Shown here: positions 24,623 to 33,649 of the stretch, one piece after another
How the letters are laid out: each line of letters opens with the position of its first letter
Position numbering within the stretch: position 1 is the stretch's first letter
Assembly: GCA_900538575.1 (NCBI GenBank)
Contig: UPZA01000002.1
Location: forward strand, 124,001 to 188,000
DNA length: 64,000 nucleotides
Origin: an uncultured Ruminococcus sp.
Lineage (GTDB): Bacteria > Bacillota > Clostridia > Oscillospirales > Ruminococcaceae
Direction: 5' to 3'
Notes under the pieces: generated by a model
The model's input: only the letters and a program-made list of their open reading frames with translations
What the model was told of the DNA's origin: nothing
The model's database searches: none
Made by a program: the position numbers and the translations under genes

Positions 24623-26332
24623 ATGTTTAAACTGAGACGATTTCTTAAAAACTATAAAAAGGAACTGATATTAGGCCCATTTTTCAAGCTGCTTGAAGCT
24701 ATTTTTGAGCTTATTGTTCCACTTGTAATGGCGGATATTATAGATACCGGAATAAAAAACGGAGACTCGGTATATGTTTGGAAAATGAGCGGTTTAATAG
24801 CGCTTTTAGGTATTGGCGGACTGGGCTTTGCGTTAACTTGCCAGTATTTTGCAGCCAAATGTGCGTATGGTTTCGGTACAGAGCTCAGGGACTCTCTTTA
24901 TAAGCATATAAACAGCCTTTCTCACGCTGAAATCGACAGATTCGGCACGTCGTCTCTGACAACACGTCTGATAAACGATACTAATCTCGCTCAGAACGGA
25001 GTAAATATGTTTATCCGTCTTGCCGTACGCGCCCCGTTTCTGATTATCGGTGCCGCAGTCATGGCCATGATTCTTGATTTCAAGCTATCCCTGATTTTTC
25101 TTATAGCCGCACCCATTATAACCGCCGTACTTTATATTATCATGAGAAAAACAGTTCCTCTATATAAAAAAATACAAAAAAACCTTGACCGTATTTCTCT
25201 TTTAACAAGGGAAAATCTGGAGGGCGTAAGAGTTATACGCGCGTTCTCAAAGCAGGAAAAGGAAAAAAAAGAATTCAACGAAGCAAGTAACGAATTAGCC
25301 GTTAATTCTATTGTTGTCGGAAAGATTTCAGCAATTCTAAATCCGGTTACATTTATGATTATGAATCTAAGCATAGTGGCAATATTATGGTTCGGAGGTA
25401 TACGCGTAAATATCGGCGATTTATCTCAGGGACAAATTACAGCGTTTGTAAATTACATGACGCAGATACTTCTTGCTCTTGTAGTTTTAGCCAACCTGAT
25501 TGTAATATTCACAAAAGCTGCTTCCTCGTCTTCAAGGATAAACGAGGTATTTGAAACCCAACCGTCAGTTACAGGAGGAACAAAAGTAAAATTTGACTTC
25601 GGCGCTCCGGCCGTTGAATGCGGCGACCTAACGTTCACATATCCGGATGCGGGAGGTCCTGCACTAAAAAATATAAGCTTTTCATTAAAAAAGGGAGAAA
25701 CGCTTGGAATTATAGGCGGAACAGGTTCCGGAAAATCCACGCTTGCATCCCTTATTCCCCATTTTTATAATGTTACCGGAGGAAAGCTTAAAATTTTCGG
25801 AAGTGATATTTATGACTACAATCTTGAATTCCTTCGCAAATCCATCGGAATCGTTCCTCAGAAGGCCGCGTTGTTTTCCGGTACTATCGCCGAAAATATG
25901 CGCTGGTCAAACCCCGACGCTACAGAAGATGAAATAATTAAAGCCTTAAAAATAGCTCAGGCATGGGAATTTGTGCGTAAGCTTCCGGAAGGACTCAAAA
26001 CCCATATTTCACAGGGCGGTAAAAACTTTTCCGGCGGACAGCGTCAAAGGCTGACAATTGCAAGAGCTCTTGTGGGGTCGCCCCCCATCGTGATACTTGA
26101 CGACAGCATGAGCGCGCTTGACTACGCAACTGATTTAAAGCTGAGAAAGGCGTTGTCAGAGCATTTGTCGGATACCGCCGTAATAATTATCTCGCAGAGA
26201 GCAACAACCTTAAAAAACGCCGACAGCATACTCGTTCTTGACGACGGCGCGCAGATAGGTCTTGGCACTAACGAACAGCTTTTGGAAAGCTGTGAGGAAT
26301 ACAAAGAAATTTATCATTCACAGATGAGCTGA
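24623..26332 (+). CDS. ABC exporter half-transporter with degenerate ATP site
   Basis: A 569-residue fusion of a six-helix exporter membrane domain (1-310) and an ATPase domain (330-569). Walker A is GGTGSGKST and the signature is FSGGQRQRL. The residue after Walker B is Asp rather than the catalytic Glu (VILDDSMSALD), and the switch His is replaced by Gln (IIISQRATTL). This pattern marks the non-hydrolysing site of heterodimeric exporters such as TM287/288, LmrCD and BmrCD. Its partner is the next gene, 10 bases downstream, which has intact residues. The substrate may be drugs, lipids or peptides; nothing nearby decides. Confidence 0.92.
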   Translation: MFKLRRFLKNYKKELILGPFFKLLEAIFELIVPLVMADIIDTGIKNGDSVYVWKMSGLIALLGIGGLGFALTCQYFAAKCAYGFGTELRDSLYKHINSLSHAEIDRFGTSSLTTRLINDTNLAQNGVNMFIRLAVRAPFLIIGAAVMAMILDFKLSLIFLIAAPIITAVLYIIMRKTVPLYKKIQKNLDRISLLTRENLEGVRVIRAFSKQEKEKKEFNEASNELAVNSIVVGKISAILNPVTFMIMNLSIVAILWFGGIRVNIGDLSQGQITAFVNYMTQILLALVVLANLIVIFTKAASSSSRINEVFETQPSVTGGTKVKFDFGAPAVECGDLTFTYPDAGGPALKNISFSLKKGETLGIIGGTGSGKSTLASLIPHFYNVTGGKLKIFGSDIYDYNLEFLRKSIGIVPQKAALFSGTIAENMRWSNPDATEDEIIKALKIAQAWEFVRKLPEGLKTHISQGGKNFSGGQRQRLTIARALVGSPPIVILDDSMSALDYATDLKLRKALSEHLSDTAVIIISQRATTLKNADSILVLDDGAQIGLGTNEQLLESCEEYKEIYHSQMS

Positions 26333-26342
26333 GGTGATTCAA

Positions 26343-28088
26343 ATGGGTAAAACATTAAAACGTATTATAGGCTATGTAAGGCCTTATAAAAAATATCTGT
26401 TAGCCGCCGTTATCTTCTCCCTCTTAGGGGTATCTCTTTCTCTTTTTGTACCGATTCTGATTGGAAGAGGAGTCGATTTTATTGTCGGAGAGAATGAGGT
26501 TGACTTTAAAGAGCTTGCTAAGCTTGCAGCGGTTCTGGCAGGCATAGTTCTGGTAAGCACATTTTTTCAATGGCTTACGGCGCTTGCAACAAACAAGCTT
26601 TCATATAATACCATACGGGACATAAGGACGGAGCTTTTTGACACGCTAAACGGCGTTCCGCTTAAATTCATAGACAAAAGTTCAAAAGGTGAGCTCATAA
26701 GCCGTGCAGTTAACGATATTGAAATAATATCTGACGGTCTTCTTCAAGGATTTACACAGCTTTTCAGCGGAATTATAACAATCCTCGGAACGCTTGTCTT
26801 TATGCTGACAATAAATATAAAAATAGCGCTGCTTGTAGTTATCCTTACTCCGCTGTCTCTTTTTACGGCTGCAAAAATAACAAGATTATCAAAGAATTCC
26901 TTTACGGAGCAATCCACGCACCGCGGCGAATTAAACGGACTTGCTGAGGAAATGATAGGAAATCAAAAAATCGTTAAAGCATTTTCATACGAAAAACGGG
27001 CAGAAACAGGATTTAAGGACATAAACGATAAAATGGCTCAAAGCGGCGTAAAAGCAGTATTCTTCTCGTCAATGACAAATCCTACGACACGCTTTGTAAA
27101 CGGACTTATATATGCCGCAGTCGGAACCGCCGGAGCATTAAGCGCAATCGGCGCGCTGAGCTTTTTCGGTAAAATTTCAATCGGACAGCTTACAAGCTTT
27201 CTTTCCTACTCCAACCAGTATACAAAGCCGTTCAATGAAATTTCCGGAGTAGTTGCAGAACTTCAAAATGCCGTTGCGTCGGCAGAAAGAGTTTTTTCCG
27301 TTATCGACGAGCCTTTGGAATCAACTGACGCAGGTAAGGAAGAACTTACCGTTTGCGACGGTTCACTGGAGCTTGAGCATGTAAGCTTCTCATATAATAC
27401 TGAAACAAAGCTTATAACCGACTTTAACCTGAAGGTTAAACCCGGACAGAAAATAGCTATTGTCGGTCCGACAGGCTGTGGAAAAACAACAGTTATCAAT
27501 CTACTGCTGAGGTTTTATGATATAAACAGCGGAGCTATAACAGTTTCCGGAAAAAATACCAGAGATATAACCAGATCCAGCCTTCGCTCTGTATTCGGAA
27601 TGGTACTTCAGGATACGTGGCTTTTTACCGGTACAGTAGCCGAAAATATAGCATATGGAAAATCAGACGCATCTGTAGACGAAATAATTGCGGCAGCAAA
27701 AGCCGCGCATGCTCATAGCTTTATAAAACGTCTTCCGGAAGGATATGACACTTATATTACAGAAGAAGGCGGCGAACTCTCTCAAGGTCAGAAGCAGCTT
27801 ATTTCAATTGCCAGGATCATGCTTACTAATCCGCCTATACTCATACTCGACGAAGCGACTTCAAGCATAGATATAAGAACCGAACAGCGTATTCAAAGAG
27901 CGTTTGAAAAACTTATGAAAGGTAAAACAAGCTTTATTATCGCACACAGACTTTCTACTATTAAAAATGCAGACGTTATTTTAGTAATGAAAAACGGAAA
28001 TATTATTGAACAGGGAAATCATAAGCAGCTTATGGAGCAGAACGGTTTCTATGCGGAGCTTTACAGCAGCCAGTTCTCAGTTGTCTGA
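26343..28088 (+). CDS. ABC exporter half-transporter with consensus catalytic residues
   Basis: Partner of the preceding half-transporter, about 581 residues. The membrane domain is at 1-320 and the ATPase domain at 340-581, with Walker A GPTGCGKTT, Walker B followed by Glu (LILDEATSSID) and the switch His (FIIAHRLSTI). Its signature is LSQGQKQ, with Gln in place of the second Gly-type residue; since signatures act on the opposite site, the degenerate site is built from this motif and the partner's altered Walker B. I use ATG 26343 (MGKTLKRIIGYVRPYKK); the GTG at 26334 is within the Shine-Dalgarno GAGGTGA. Confidence 0.93.
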   Translation: MGKTLKRIIGYVRPYKKYLLAAVIFSLLGVSLSLFVPILIGRGVDFIVGENEVDFKELAKLAAVLAGIVLVSTFFQWLTALATNKLSYNTIRDIRTELFDTLNGVPLKFIDKSSKGELISRAVNDIEIISDGLLQGFTQLFSGIITILGTLVFMLTINIKIALLVVILTPLSLFTAAKITRLSKNSFTEQSTHRGELNGLAEEMIGNQKIVKAFSYEKRAETGFKDINDKMAQSGVKAVFFSSMTNPTTRFVNGLIYAAVGTAGALSAIGALSFFGKISIGQLTSFLSYSNQYTKPFNEISGVVAELQNAVASAERVFSVIDEPLESTDAGKEELTVCDGSLELEHVSFSYNTETKLITDFNLKVKPGQKIAIVGPTGCGKTTVINLLLRFYDINSGAITVSGKNTRDITRSSLRSVFGMVLQDTWLFTGTVAENIAYGKSDASVDEIIAAAKAAHAHSFIKRLPEGYDTYITEEGGELSQGQKQLISIARIMLTNPPILILDEATSSIDIRTEQRIQRAFEKLMKGKTSFIIAHRLSTIKNADVILVMKNGNIIEQGNHKQLMEQNGFYAELYSSQFSVV

Positions 28089-28099
28089 AAGGAAAAAAC

Positions 28100-29047
28100 A
28101 TGATATATGAAACAGCTAAAAGAATAAAAGAAAATATAAAGCAGGTCATCTGCGGGAAGGACGAGGCTATTGACATTCTGACGGCAGCTCTTTTCTGCCG
28201 AGGGCATATACTGCTTGAGGATATTCCCGGAACGGGAAAGACGGCCTTAGCTTCTGCGGCTGCAAGATCTGTCGGCTGCCCCTTCGGAAGAATACAGTTT
28301 ACTCCCGACCTTCTTCCGTCAGATATTACCGGAATCAATTTTTACAGTCAAAAAAACGAAAGCTTCAGTTTCAAAAAAGGTCCTGTTTTTACAGGTATTC
28401 TTCTTGCCGATGAAATTAATCGCGCCGCTCCCAGAACACAGTCCGCACTTCTCGAATGCATGGAGGAGAGGCAGGTCACTGCCGACGGAAAAACATATTC
28501 GCTTCCTTTTCCTTTTATGGTAATAGCCACTCAGAATCCTCTTGAATCGTATGGAACATTTCCCTTGCCGGAGGCTCAGCTCGACAGATTTTTCATAAGT
28601 ATGGAGATCGGCTATCCTGAAAAGGAATTTGAAAAGCAAATAATAACGGGAAAGAAAGGAAGAAACAGGGAATCTGAGATCGAGTCCATAGCAGATGAGG
28701 ATGAAATCAGAAAATGCGTTGCTGAAGCAGATAAGATTTATACGGCAGACTGTATTGCAGACTATCTTTTAAATATTGCCGGTAAAACCAGAAAAGACAG
28801 CCGGTTTTATCTTGGGATCAGCACAAGAAGCTGCATTGACGCTATAAAGGCTTCTAAGGCTTATGCGGCTATTTCAGGAAGAAGTTATGTTATACCGGAC
28901 GATGTAATAAAAATGCTTCCGGCTGTAACAGCACACAGAATTATACCGGAAAATCCCGATATATCAGATCTTAAGTCCAAAAGAAAGCTTGTCTGTGAGA
29001 TTATTTCCGAAACAGAGGTTCCCAGTGAAAATTTATGGAAATTATAA
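28100..29047 (+). CDS. MoxR-family AAA+ ATPase
   Basis: A 315-residue AAA+ chaperone-like ATPase. Walker A is EDIPGTGKTALASA, Walker B is ILLADEINRAAPRTQSALLECMEERQVT and sensor 1 is MVIATQNPLESYGTFPLPEAQLDRF, all MoxR hallmarks. The C-terminal lid domain ends with the usual GISTRS and DDVIKMLPAVTAHRI segments. MoxR proteins mostly help mature or regulate partner proteins and travel with DUF58 genes, as here: the DUF58 gene starts inside its last codons (13-base overlap). Confidence 0.93.
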   Translation: MIYETAKRIKENIKQVICGKDEAIDILTAALFCRGHILLEDIPGTGKTALASAAARSVGCPFGRIQFTPDLLPSDITGINFYSQKNESFSFKKGPVFTGILLADEINRAAPRTQSALLECMEERQVTADGKTYSLPFPFMVIATQNPLESYGTFPLPEAQLDRFFISMEIGYPEKEFEKQIITGKKGRNRESEIESIADEDEIRKCVAEADKIYTADCIADYLLNIAGKTRKDSRFYLGISTRSCIDAIKASKAYAAISGRSYVIPDDVIKMLPAVTAHRIIPENPDISDLKSKRKLVCEIISETEVPSENLWKL

Positions 29048-30069
29048 TAACTGCTTTGGGCTGTCTTATGATTTTTTACATTCAGCTTAATATTTACAGA
29101 GAACACTGTTTTAAAAGCCTTGATTATAAATGCTATTTCAATAAAAGCGAAGCCGTAGAGGGCGACGAAATTGAATTTACAGAGGAAATCTTAAACCGTA
29201 AGCATTTGCCTCTACCTGTCTTTAAATCGGAGCTTACCGTGTCGTCGGCGCTTGAATTTGCAGATACTCATTCGTCCGTAACCGATAAATCGCGTTTTGT
29301 AACAAGCGTATTTAATATTAAAGGAAGCAGCAGCGTTAAAAGAATATGGAAAGTAAAATGCACAAAACGAGGTATTTTCAGCGTTAATAATATCGTTCTT
29401 GTAACGTCGGATATATTCGGTTCGGAATTCTATTCCTTAAAACCGGAATTTGAACTTCCTAAAATAACTGTTTTCCCCTCGGCAATACCTTTTGATGTTT
29501 TCAGAATTATGAGCAGACAGCGAACAGGAGAAATTCAATTTGGCAATACGCCTTTTACCGATCCATTCTTTCCCTCCGGTATAAGAGAATATACCGGCGC
29601 CGAACCGCTTAAGTTTATTAATCATAACGCCTCAGCAAAAAAATGCCGTCTTATGGTCAACAATTATGAAAGCTCTTCTGATAGTGCGGCTAAGGTTTTT
29701 CTTGATCTAAATTGCTGTACCGTTACCGCAGAGCATAATATAAGAATATGCCGTTTTTTAATAGAACAGCTAAATAAATTCGGCATAAAAACCGAGCTTT
29801 TAATAGCTTCTAATCCGCCCTTTCATATATATCAGCATAAAAGAAAAAATAATCTAAATCTCCTTCTTTACGCTCTGGCTGAAGTTGACGTCGACAAATC
29901 CGCTCCGATAAGCGATATACCTGTAATTCCGGACGATAATTCTATTCTGATAACAGCCGACATAAATACTGTTACATCAGACTATATGACCGTAATTTAC
30001 ACAGGAAAAGCCAAAAATATAAAACACGCAAACGTGATTTATGCAGACGAAAGGAGACGAAAGCTATGA
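29035..30069 (+). CDS. DUF58 domain-containing membrane protein
   Basis: A 344-residue protein with an N-terminal hydrophobic helix (EIIITALGCLMIFYIQLNI) and a DUF58 core. The diagnostic block is FTDPFFPSGIREYTGAEPLKFINHNASAKKCRLMVNNYE near residues 180-220 (split here as FTDP, GIREYTGAEPLKFINHNASA and RLMVNNYE). The region after it resembles a von Willebrand A-like fold. DUF58 proteins are partners of MoxR ATPases; the biochemical role is unknown. It overlaps the ATPase gene by 13 bases and the following membrane gene by four (ATGA), which indicates a tightly coupled operon. Confidence 0.88.
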   Translation: MEIIITALGCLMIFYIQLNIYREHCFKSLDYKCYFNKSEAVEGDEIEFTEEILNRKHLPLPVFKSELTVSSALEFADTHSSVTDKSRFVTSVFNIKGSSSVKRIWKVKCTKRGIFSVNNIVLVTSDIFGSEFYSLKPEFELPKITVFPSAIPFDVFRIMSRQRTGEIQFGNTPFTDPFFPSGIREYTGAEPLKFINHNASAKKCRLMVNNYESSSDSAAKVFLDLNCCTVTAEHNIRICRFLIEQLNKFGIKTELLIASNPPFHIYQHKRKNNLNLLLYALAEVDVDKSAPISDIPVIPDDNSILITADINTVTSDYMTVIYTGKAKNIKHANVIYADERRRKL

Positions 30070-31283
30070 GATTATCAAAAGCGATTGATTTCATTCATGC
30101 AGCCGCCCTACAGATTTCCTTTCTTCCGATTTTTGCGCTTATCTGCCAAATCGCCGATCTTAGAACCGATATAATTTTATTGCAAGCGTTATGTCTTATA
30201 ATTACTGCGTCGGCCGCTTCACTTTTTATAAATCCGCACCGAATTTTTTTACACTATGCTTATGCAATTACCGCCGCCCTAATTTCATTTTTGCTAAATA
30301 TCAGAATAAATCTCTTTTACCGAACAACTATTGCAGTATTAACTCTTATCATATGTATGCTTACGTCTTATAAGAAAAAAACGACTATTCAAAGTGTTTA
30401 TATGTTTGCAATCTCAGCGTTTGTCAATATAATTATATGCTTTTTGCTGGATAATTCCTTTTTACCGTTAATATGCTTTTTTACTTATGTCATAACCTTC
30501 GGATTTACAAAATATCTGCGTTCTCAGGAAAGATTATCAAAAAAATATTTTATAAATCTGAAAATATCGGCGATTCCTATTACAGCATTATTACTGGTAA
30601 CTCTTATGTCTGTTCCGGTTTCAGATTTTATTGCTAAATCAATAAAATCAGGTTTAAGAAAATTACTTAATAATAATCAAACCGAAAATCCAATTTCAGA
30701 AACTCTCGAAAGCAATACCGAATACACAGCTATTACTGAAACAATAAATACTGAGCAAAATTTTTATATTAAATATATCTTTATTGCATTAATTTTATTA
30801 ATAGTCTTGCTTTTTATAATTAATTTCAGGCATGAAATTTTATCTTTTCTCAGCAATTCCCCGAAGCGTTTTAATTTTAATAAACCAAGTTTGATATCTG
30901 AAAATAATGAATATACAGAAATTACTGTTCCTCTTGAAAAGAATGAGAATATTTCAGTAATTTATAATTCAAACTATAAAAAATGGAGGAAAAATTACCA
31001 TAGATATAAAAAAATAGAATGGTCTGATAATAAGCTTAAAACCGGTTTTGAGCTTGCAGTAAACGGTCTGAGGCTTTACGGTATAGAAATCAAAAGCAGC
31101 GAAACATTGTCGGATATAGAAAAAAAGGTTCCAGAAGAATTTCTCGGATTATGGAAAAAAATCGAAAGCCATTATTCAATTTATAAATACAACGACGAAT
31201 TGCCTGATAAGTCGGCGCAAAATAGCTTTGACGACATAATTTCGGCATTATATAAAAAAATATATAAAAAAAGAAATCCCTGA
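30066..31283 (+). CDS. Membrane protein with DUF4129-like C-terminus, MoxR/DUF58 operon
   Basis: A 405-residue protein. The first 200 residues hold about six membrane helices; another helix is at about 235-255 (YIKYIFIALILLIVLLFII), and the last 100 residues form a soluble helical domain (LAVNGLRLYGIEIKSSETLSDIEKKV). The position and layout match TgpA-type proteins of MoxR-DUF58 loci, but the transglutaminase domain that usually sits between the two membrane parts is missing and only the DUF4129-like tail is left. Its base composition is clearly more AT-rich than its neighbours. The stop codon lies in the arm of a shared terminator. Function unknown. Confidence 0.75.
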   Translation: MRLSKAIDFIHAAALQISFLPIFALICQIADLRTDIILLQALCLIITASAASLFINPHRIFLHYAYAITAALISFLLNIRINLFYRTTIAVLTLIICMLTSYKKKTTIQSVYMFAISAFVNIIICFLLDNSFLPLICFFTYVITFGFTKYLRSQERLSKKYFINLKISAIPITALLLVTLMSVPVSDFIAKSIKSGLRKLLNNNQTENPISETLESNTEYTAITETINTEQNFYIKYIFIALILLIVLLFIINFRHEILSFLSNSPKRFNFNKPSLISENNEYTEITVPLEKNENISVIYNSNYKKWRKNYHRYKKIEWSDNKLKTGFELAVNGLRLYGIEIKSSETLSDIEKKVPEEFLGLWKKIESHYSIYKYNDELPDKSAQNSFDDIISALYKKIYKKRNP

Positions 31284-31306
31284 ATTAATCAGAGATTTCT
31301 TTTTTA
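31270..31306. terminator. Shared terminator containing both convergent stop codons
   Basis: Arms 31270-31283 and 31289-31302 pair over 14 bases with one mismatch around a five-base loop, followed by T5-6 on the plus side; the minus side also runs into T-rich sequence. The TGA of the plus gene and the TAA of the minus gene both fall inside it. Confidence 0.85.
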
Positions 31307-32175
31307 TTATTAATTATAGAGCTGAATATATAAACCAGCATTAAAGCAACGAAAACGCCGAGAGCCGCAGACTGAATTTTAATTATATTAACGTTAAAAT
31401 CGTTTAAAAGCCCTGTCACAGCATAATAAATATAATCATTGCGCATAACAAGACGGCTGAAATAGTCGCTGTATTTTAAAATTATACACGGTATGAGAAT
31501 AATTACCGACGCGCAAATTCCCGAAGTTGAAATCCAATAAAATACGAATCTTAAATTCTTTCTGTTAAGTAGTATCAAGATTACTAAGCCGACCAGCAAA
31601 ACGCCCATAAAAACAAAAGGCGCCGCTGCAATTATCGGATAAACCTTTCTTAACGTCTGCGGTATACCCGCCTTTTCCATATAATCCATCATATATATGT
31701 TAGTAAAGGAATCTATTTCGCTTTCGGCTGTTTCAATGGTCTTATCAAGCTGCTTGGTAAAGTCTTCGTTTACTTCAACATTATTTTCTTCCGCAAATTC
31801 GCTGAAATAATCAGTTAGATTTTTTTCCAGTACGCTGAAATCAATTTCTGTTTCTTCTATTTTCGACGATTTTCCGCTTACATAATCAAAGAAATTTTCG
31901 ATTTTTCCGTCTACAGCATCTTTAATCGTTTTATCGTCAAGCCCGTCCATATAAACCTCAGCAGGAATACCTGAGACAGCGTAGCTTTTAGTAAAATAGT
32001 CATCGGCATGATTAGTTACCCTCAGATAAATATCATGCTTTTCAGCCGAAGATATGTAAAAGGAAGAGGATAAAAGCTTATCCTTCGCTTCTGTGGTCAA
32101 CGATAAGCCGATGAACGAAAAAACAAATATCACTGATAATATAAGATTAGGAAAATAGTGATTAATCTTCTTCAT
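31285..32175 (-). CDS. Hypothetical multi-pass membrane protein of a sortase locus
   Basis: I do not recognise this 296-residue protein. It has an N-terminal hydrophobic segment (LILSVIFVFSFIGLSLTTEA), a predicted external region of about 150 residues that is acidic and helical (SVLEKNLTDYFSEFAEENNVEV), and then three membrane helices near residues 180-200, 215-235 and 265-285. It ends with a short charged tail. It follows the sortase gene by 21 bases in the same direction, after a secreted protein gene, so the three probably form one operon. A role in assembling or sensing the surface protein is inference only. Confidence 0.7.
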   Translation of the reverse strand: MKKINHYFPNLILSVIFVFSFIGLSLTTEAKDKLLSSSFYISSAEKHDIYLRVTNHADDYFTKSYAVSGIPAEVYMDGLDDKTIKDAVDGKIENFFDYVSGKSSKIEETEIDFSVLEKNLTDYFSEFAEENNVEVNEDFTKQLDKTIETAESEIDSFTNIYMMDYMEKAGIPQTLRKVYPIIAAAPFVFMGVLLVGLVILILLNRKNLRFVFYWISTSGICASVIILIPCIILKYSDYFSRLVMRNDYIYYAVTGLLNDFNVNIIKIQSAALGVFVALMLVYIFSSIINNKKEISD

Positions 32176-32196
32176 TTATTCCGATGAGTCCTTCCG

Positions 32197-32838
32197 TTAT
32201 TCATAAAATTTCTTTTCAACAAGCTCGCATATAACGGCCAGTCTGTCCTCTGTAGGACCCAAAAGGTTGCCATAACAGGTATAAAGCGTAAGACGATCGT
32301 CCTCCGTAGGAGAGACATAGCCGTTGTCAGTTTCTTTAAACAGAACCTGTTCTGCCATACGATAGGTAAATTCTCCGTATGACGTTGTTATCACGACAGT
32401 ATCTCCGACCTTCATCTCACCCAAATGATAAAAGAAAGTATTACAATGAGCCGCGAGCACAACGTTTCCTTTCATTCCCAGATAAACCGAGCCTGTATAC
32501 TGGCAAACGCCCTGCTGAAGAAGCTCTTCAGTATCGCCCCAGTAGACAGGGGCGTCCAAATTAATGGAATCTATCTTGATTTCCGCATACTGCGCTCCGA
32601 ATGACGGATATATTATTTTACTGCCGTCGTCCAAAACGTCTTCAACCTCTTTCGTATCATATTTTATCTTTCCGATTTCCTCTTTAGGAACGCTGGCGGA
32701 AAATATAACGTTCGAGGCATTCATAACCTTTGTAAACGGTACATACCCTGCTCCCGCAATCAAAGCAGCGCAAACTGCAAAAACTGAAACAGGCGTCAGG
32801 AATAAAACTGTTTTATTTGATTTTTTTTTCTTTGACAT
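32197..32838 (-). CDS. Sortase, class D-like
   Basis: A 213-residue transpeptidase that links surface proteins to the wall. It has a Lys-rich start and one membrane helix (VLFLTPVSVFAVCAALIAGA). The catalytic His is in VVLAAHCNTFF, the catalytic Cys in the TLYTCYG motif, and the Arg in EDRLAVIC. The compact length and the sequence around the Cys fit class D better than class A or B. The partner substrate is probably the protein encoded four bases upstream. No LPXTG protein is seen in the window. Confidence 0.88.
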   Translation of the reverse strand: MSKKKKSNKTVLFLTPVSVFAVCAALIAGAGYVPFTKVMNASNVIFSASVPKEEIGKIKYDTKEVEDVLDDGSKIIYPSFGAQYAEIKIDSINLDAPVYWGDTEELLQQGVCQYTGSVYLGMKGNVVLAAHCNTFFYHLGEMKVGDTVVITTSYGEFTYRMAEQVLFKETDNGYVSPTEDDRLTLYTCYGNLLGPTEDRLAVICELVEKKFYE

Positions 32839-32841
32839 AAA

Positions 32842-33534
32842 CTACTCTCCGGCTTTTCTATTTTTTCTTCCCAAAAGCCATGCTCCGATACCTCCGGCAG
32901 CCAATACAGAAGCACACAGCGCCGCCACGCTTTCAAGGCCTAAGTCAGATTCGTCTACCTCAGCTTCTGCGCCTGTCGTCGCCACTACCTTGCCAATCGG
33001 AGTTACAAGCTGAACATTACCTTTACTGTCCTTTACAGTCATGATAAAGTTCTTATCTCCGTTCTGCTCAACTGTTATATCAAGACCAAGCTGCTTGCCG
33101 GTATTTACAATTTCATTAAGAGATTTGATAAGCTGGTCGTTTGTCATCTTATCCACTACCTGCGCCGCCCAGCTATCGCTTGCCGGAACGTCAAATTTAT
33201 TATCTCCCTTATTTGACTCGTTCTTTTTATCAGCCTCCTCTTCGGCCTGACCTCTCATTTCATCAAGAGTTTTACCGAAATATTGAAGCGCGATTTCATC
33301 TCCGTAGCTTTCAATATTTCCCAATGCTCCTATCATAATATCATATTGATCGGAACTGAAATTATTAGACGCAAGGAAATTACTAAGCTGCTGAACATAA
33401 ACCTCCAGAAAGCCTGCCGATCTTGCCGCAGCTATAACGTCTTCCTTAGTAGCCGCCGAAGCGGACAAACCTCCGAATGCTATAACGGAAACTGCGGATA
33501 CTGCCGCGACTGCTCTTTTAAAACTTTTTTTCAT
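32842..33534 (-). CDS. Secreted protein with C-terminal membrane anchor, probable sortase substrate
   Basis: A 230-residue protein with a clear signal peptide (KRAVAAVSAVSVIAFGGLSA, cut near SASAA), a helical domain, an acidic, Lys-rich linker (EEEADKKNESNKGDNKFDV) and a C-terminal domain ending in a hydrophobic helix (SVAALCASVLAAGGIGAWLL) with a positive tail (GRKNRKAGE). This is the layout of a sortase substrate, yet no LPxTG or LPNTA motif is present. The nearest candidate is VATTG, about 13 residues before the helix. It lies four bases from the sortase gene, so a dedicated pair is likely. The domain itself is not one I recognise. Confidence 0.75.
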   Translation of the reverse strand: MKKSFKRAVAAVSAVSVIAFGGLSASAATKEDVIAAARSAGFLEVYVQQLSNFLASNNFSSDQYDIMIGALGNIESYGDEIALQYFGKTLDEMRGQAEEEADKKNESNKGDNKFDVPASDSWAAQVVDKMTNDQLIKSLNEIVNTGKQLGLDITVEQNGDKNFIMTVKDSKGNVQLVTPIGKVVATTGAEAEVDESDLGLESVAALCASVLAAGGIGAWLLGRKNRKAGE

Positions 33535-33583
33535 TTATATTACCTCCAAAGCTTTTATCTATATTCAAATATTTCATATTATC

Positions 33584-33612
33584 ACTTTACCATTTATATT
33601 ATATTTTGTCAA
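33584..33612 (-). promoter_or_regulatory. Promoter of the sortase locus
   Basis: On the minus strand TTGACA (33612-33607), a 17-base spacer, TAAAGT (33589-33584), about 50 bases before the ATG of the secreted protein. GGAGG precedes that ATG. Confidence 0.72.
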
Positions 33613-33649
33613 GTGTCAAAAACGCCTATTTTGCAAGAAAATATTACCT

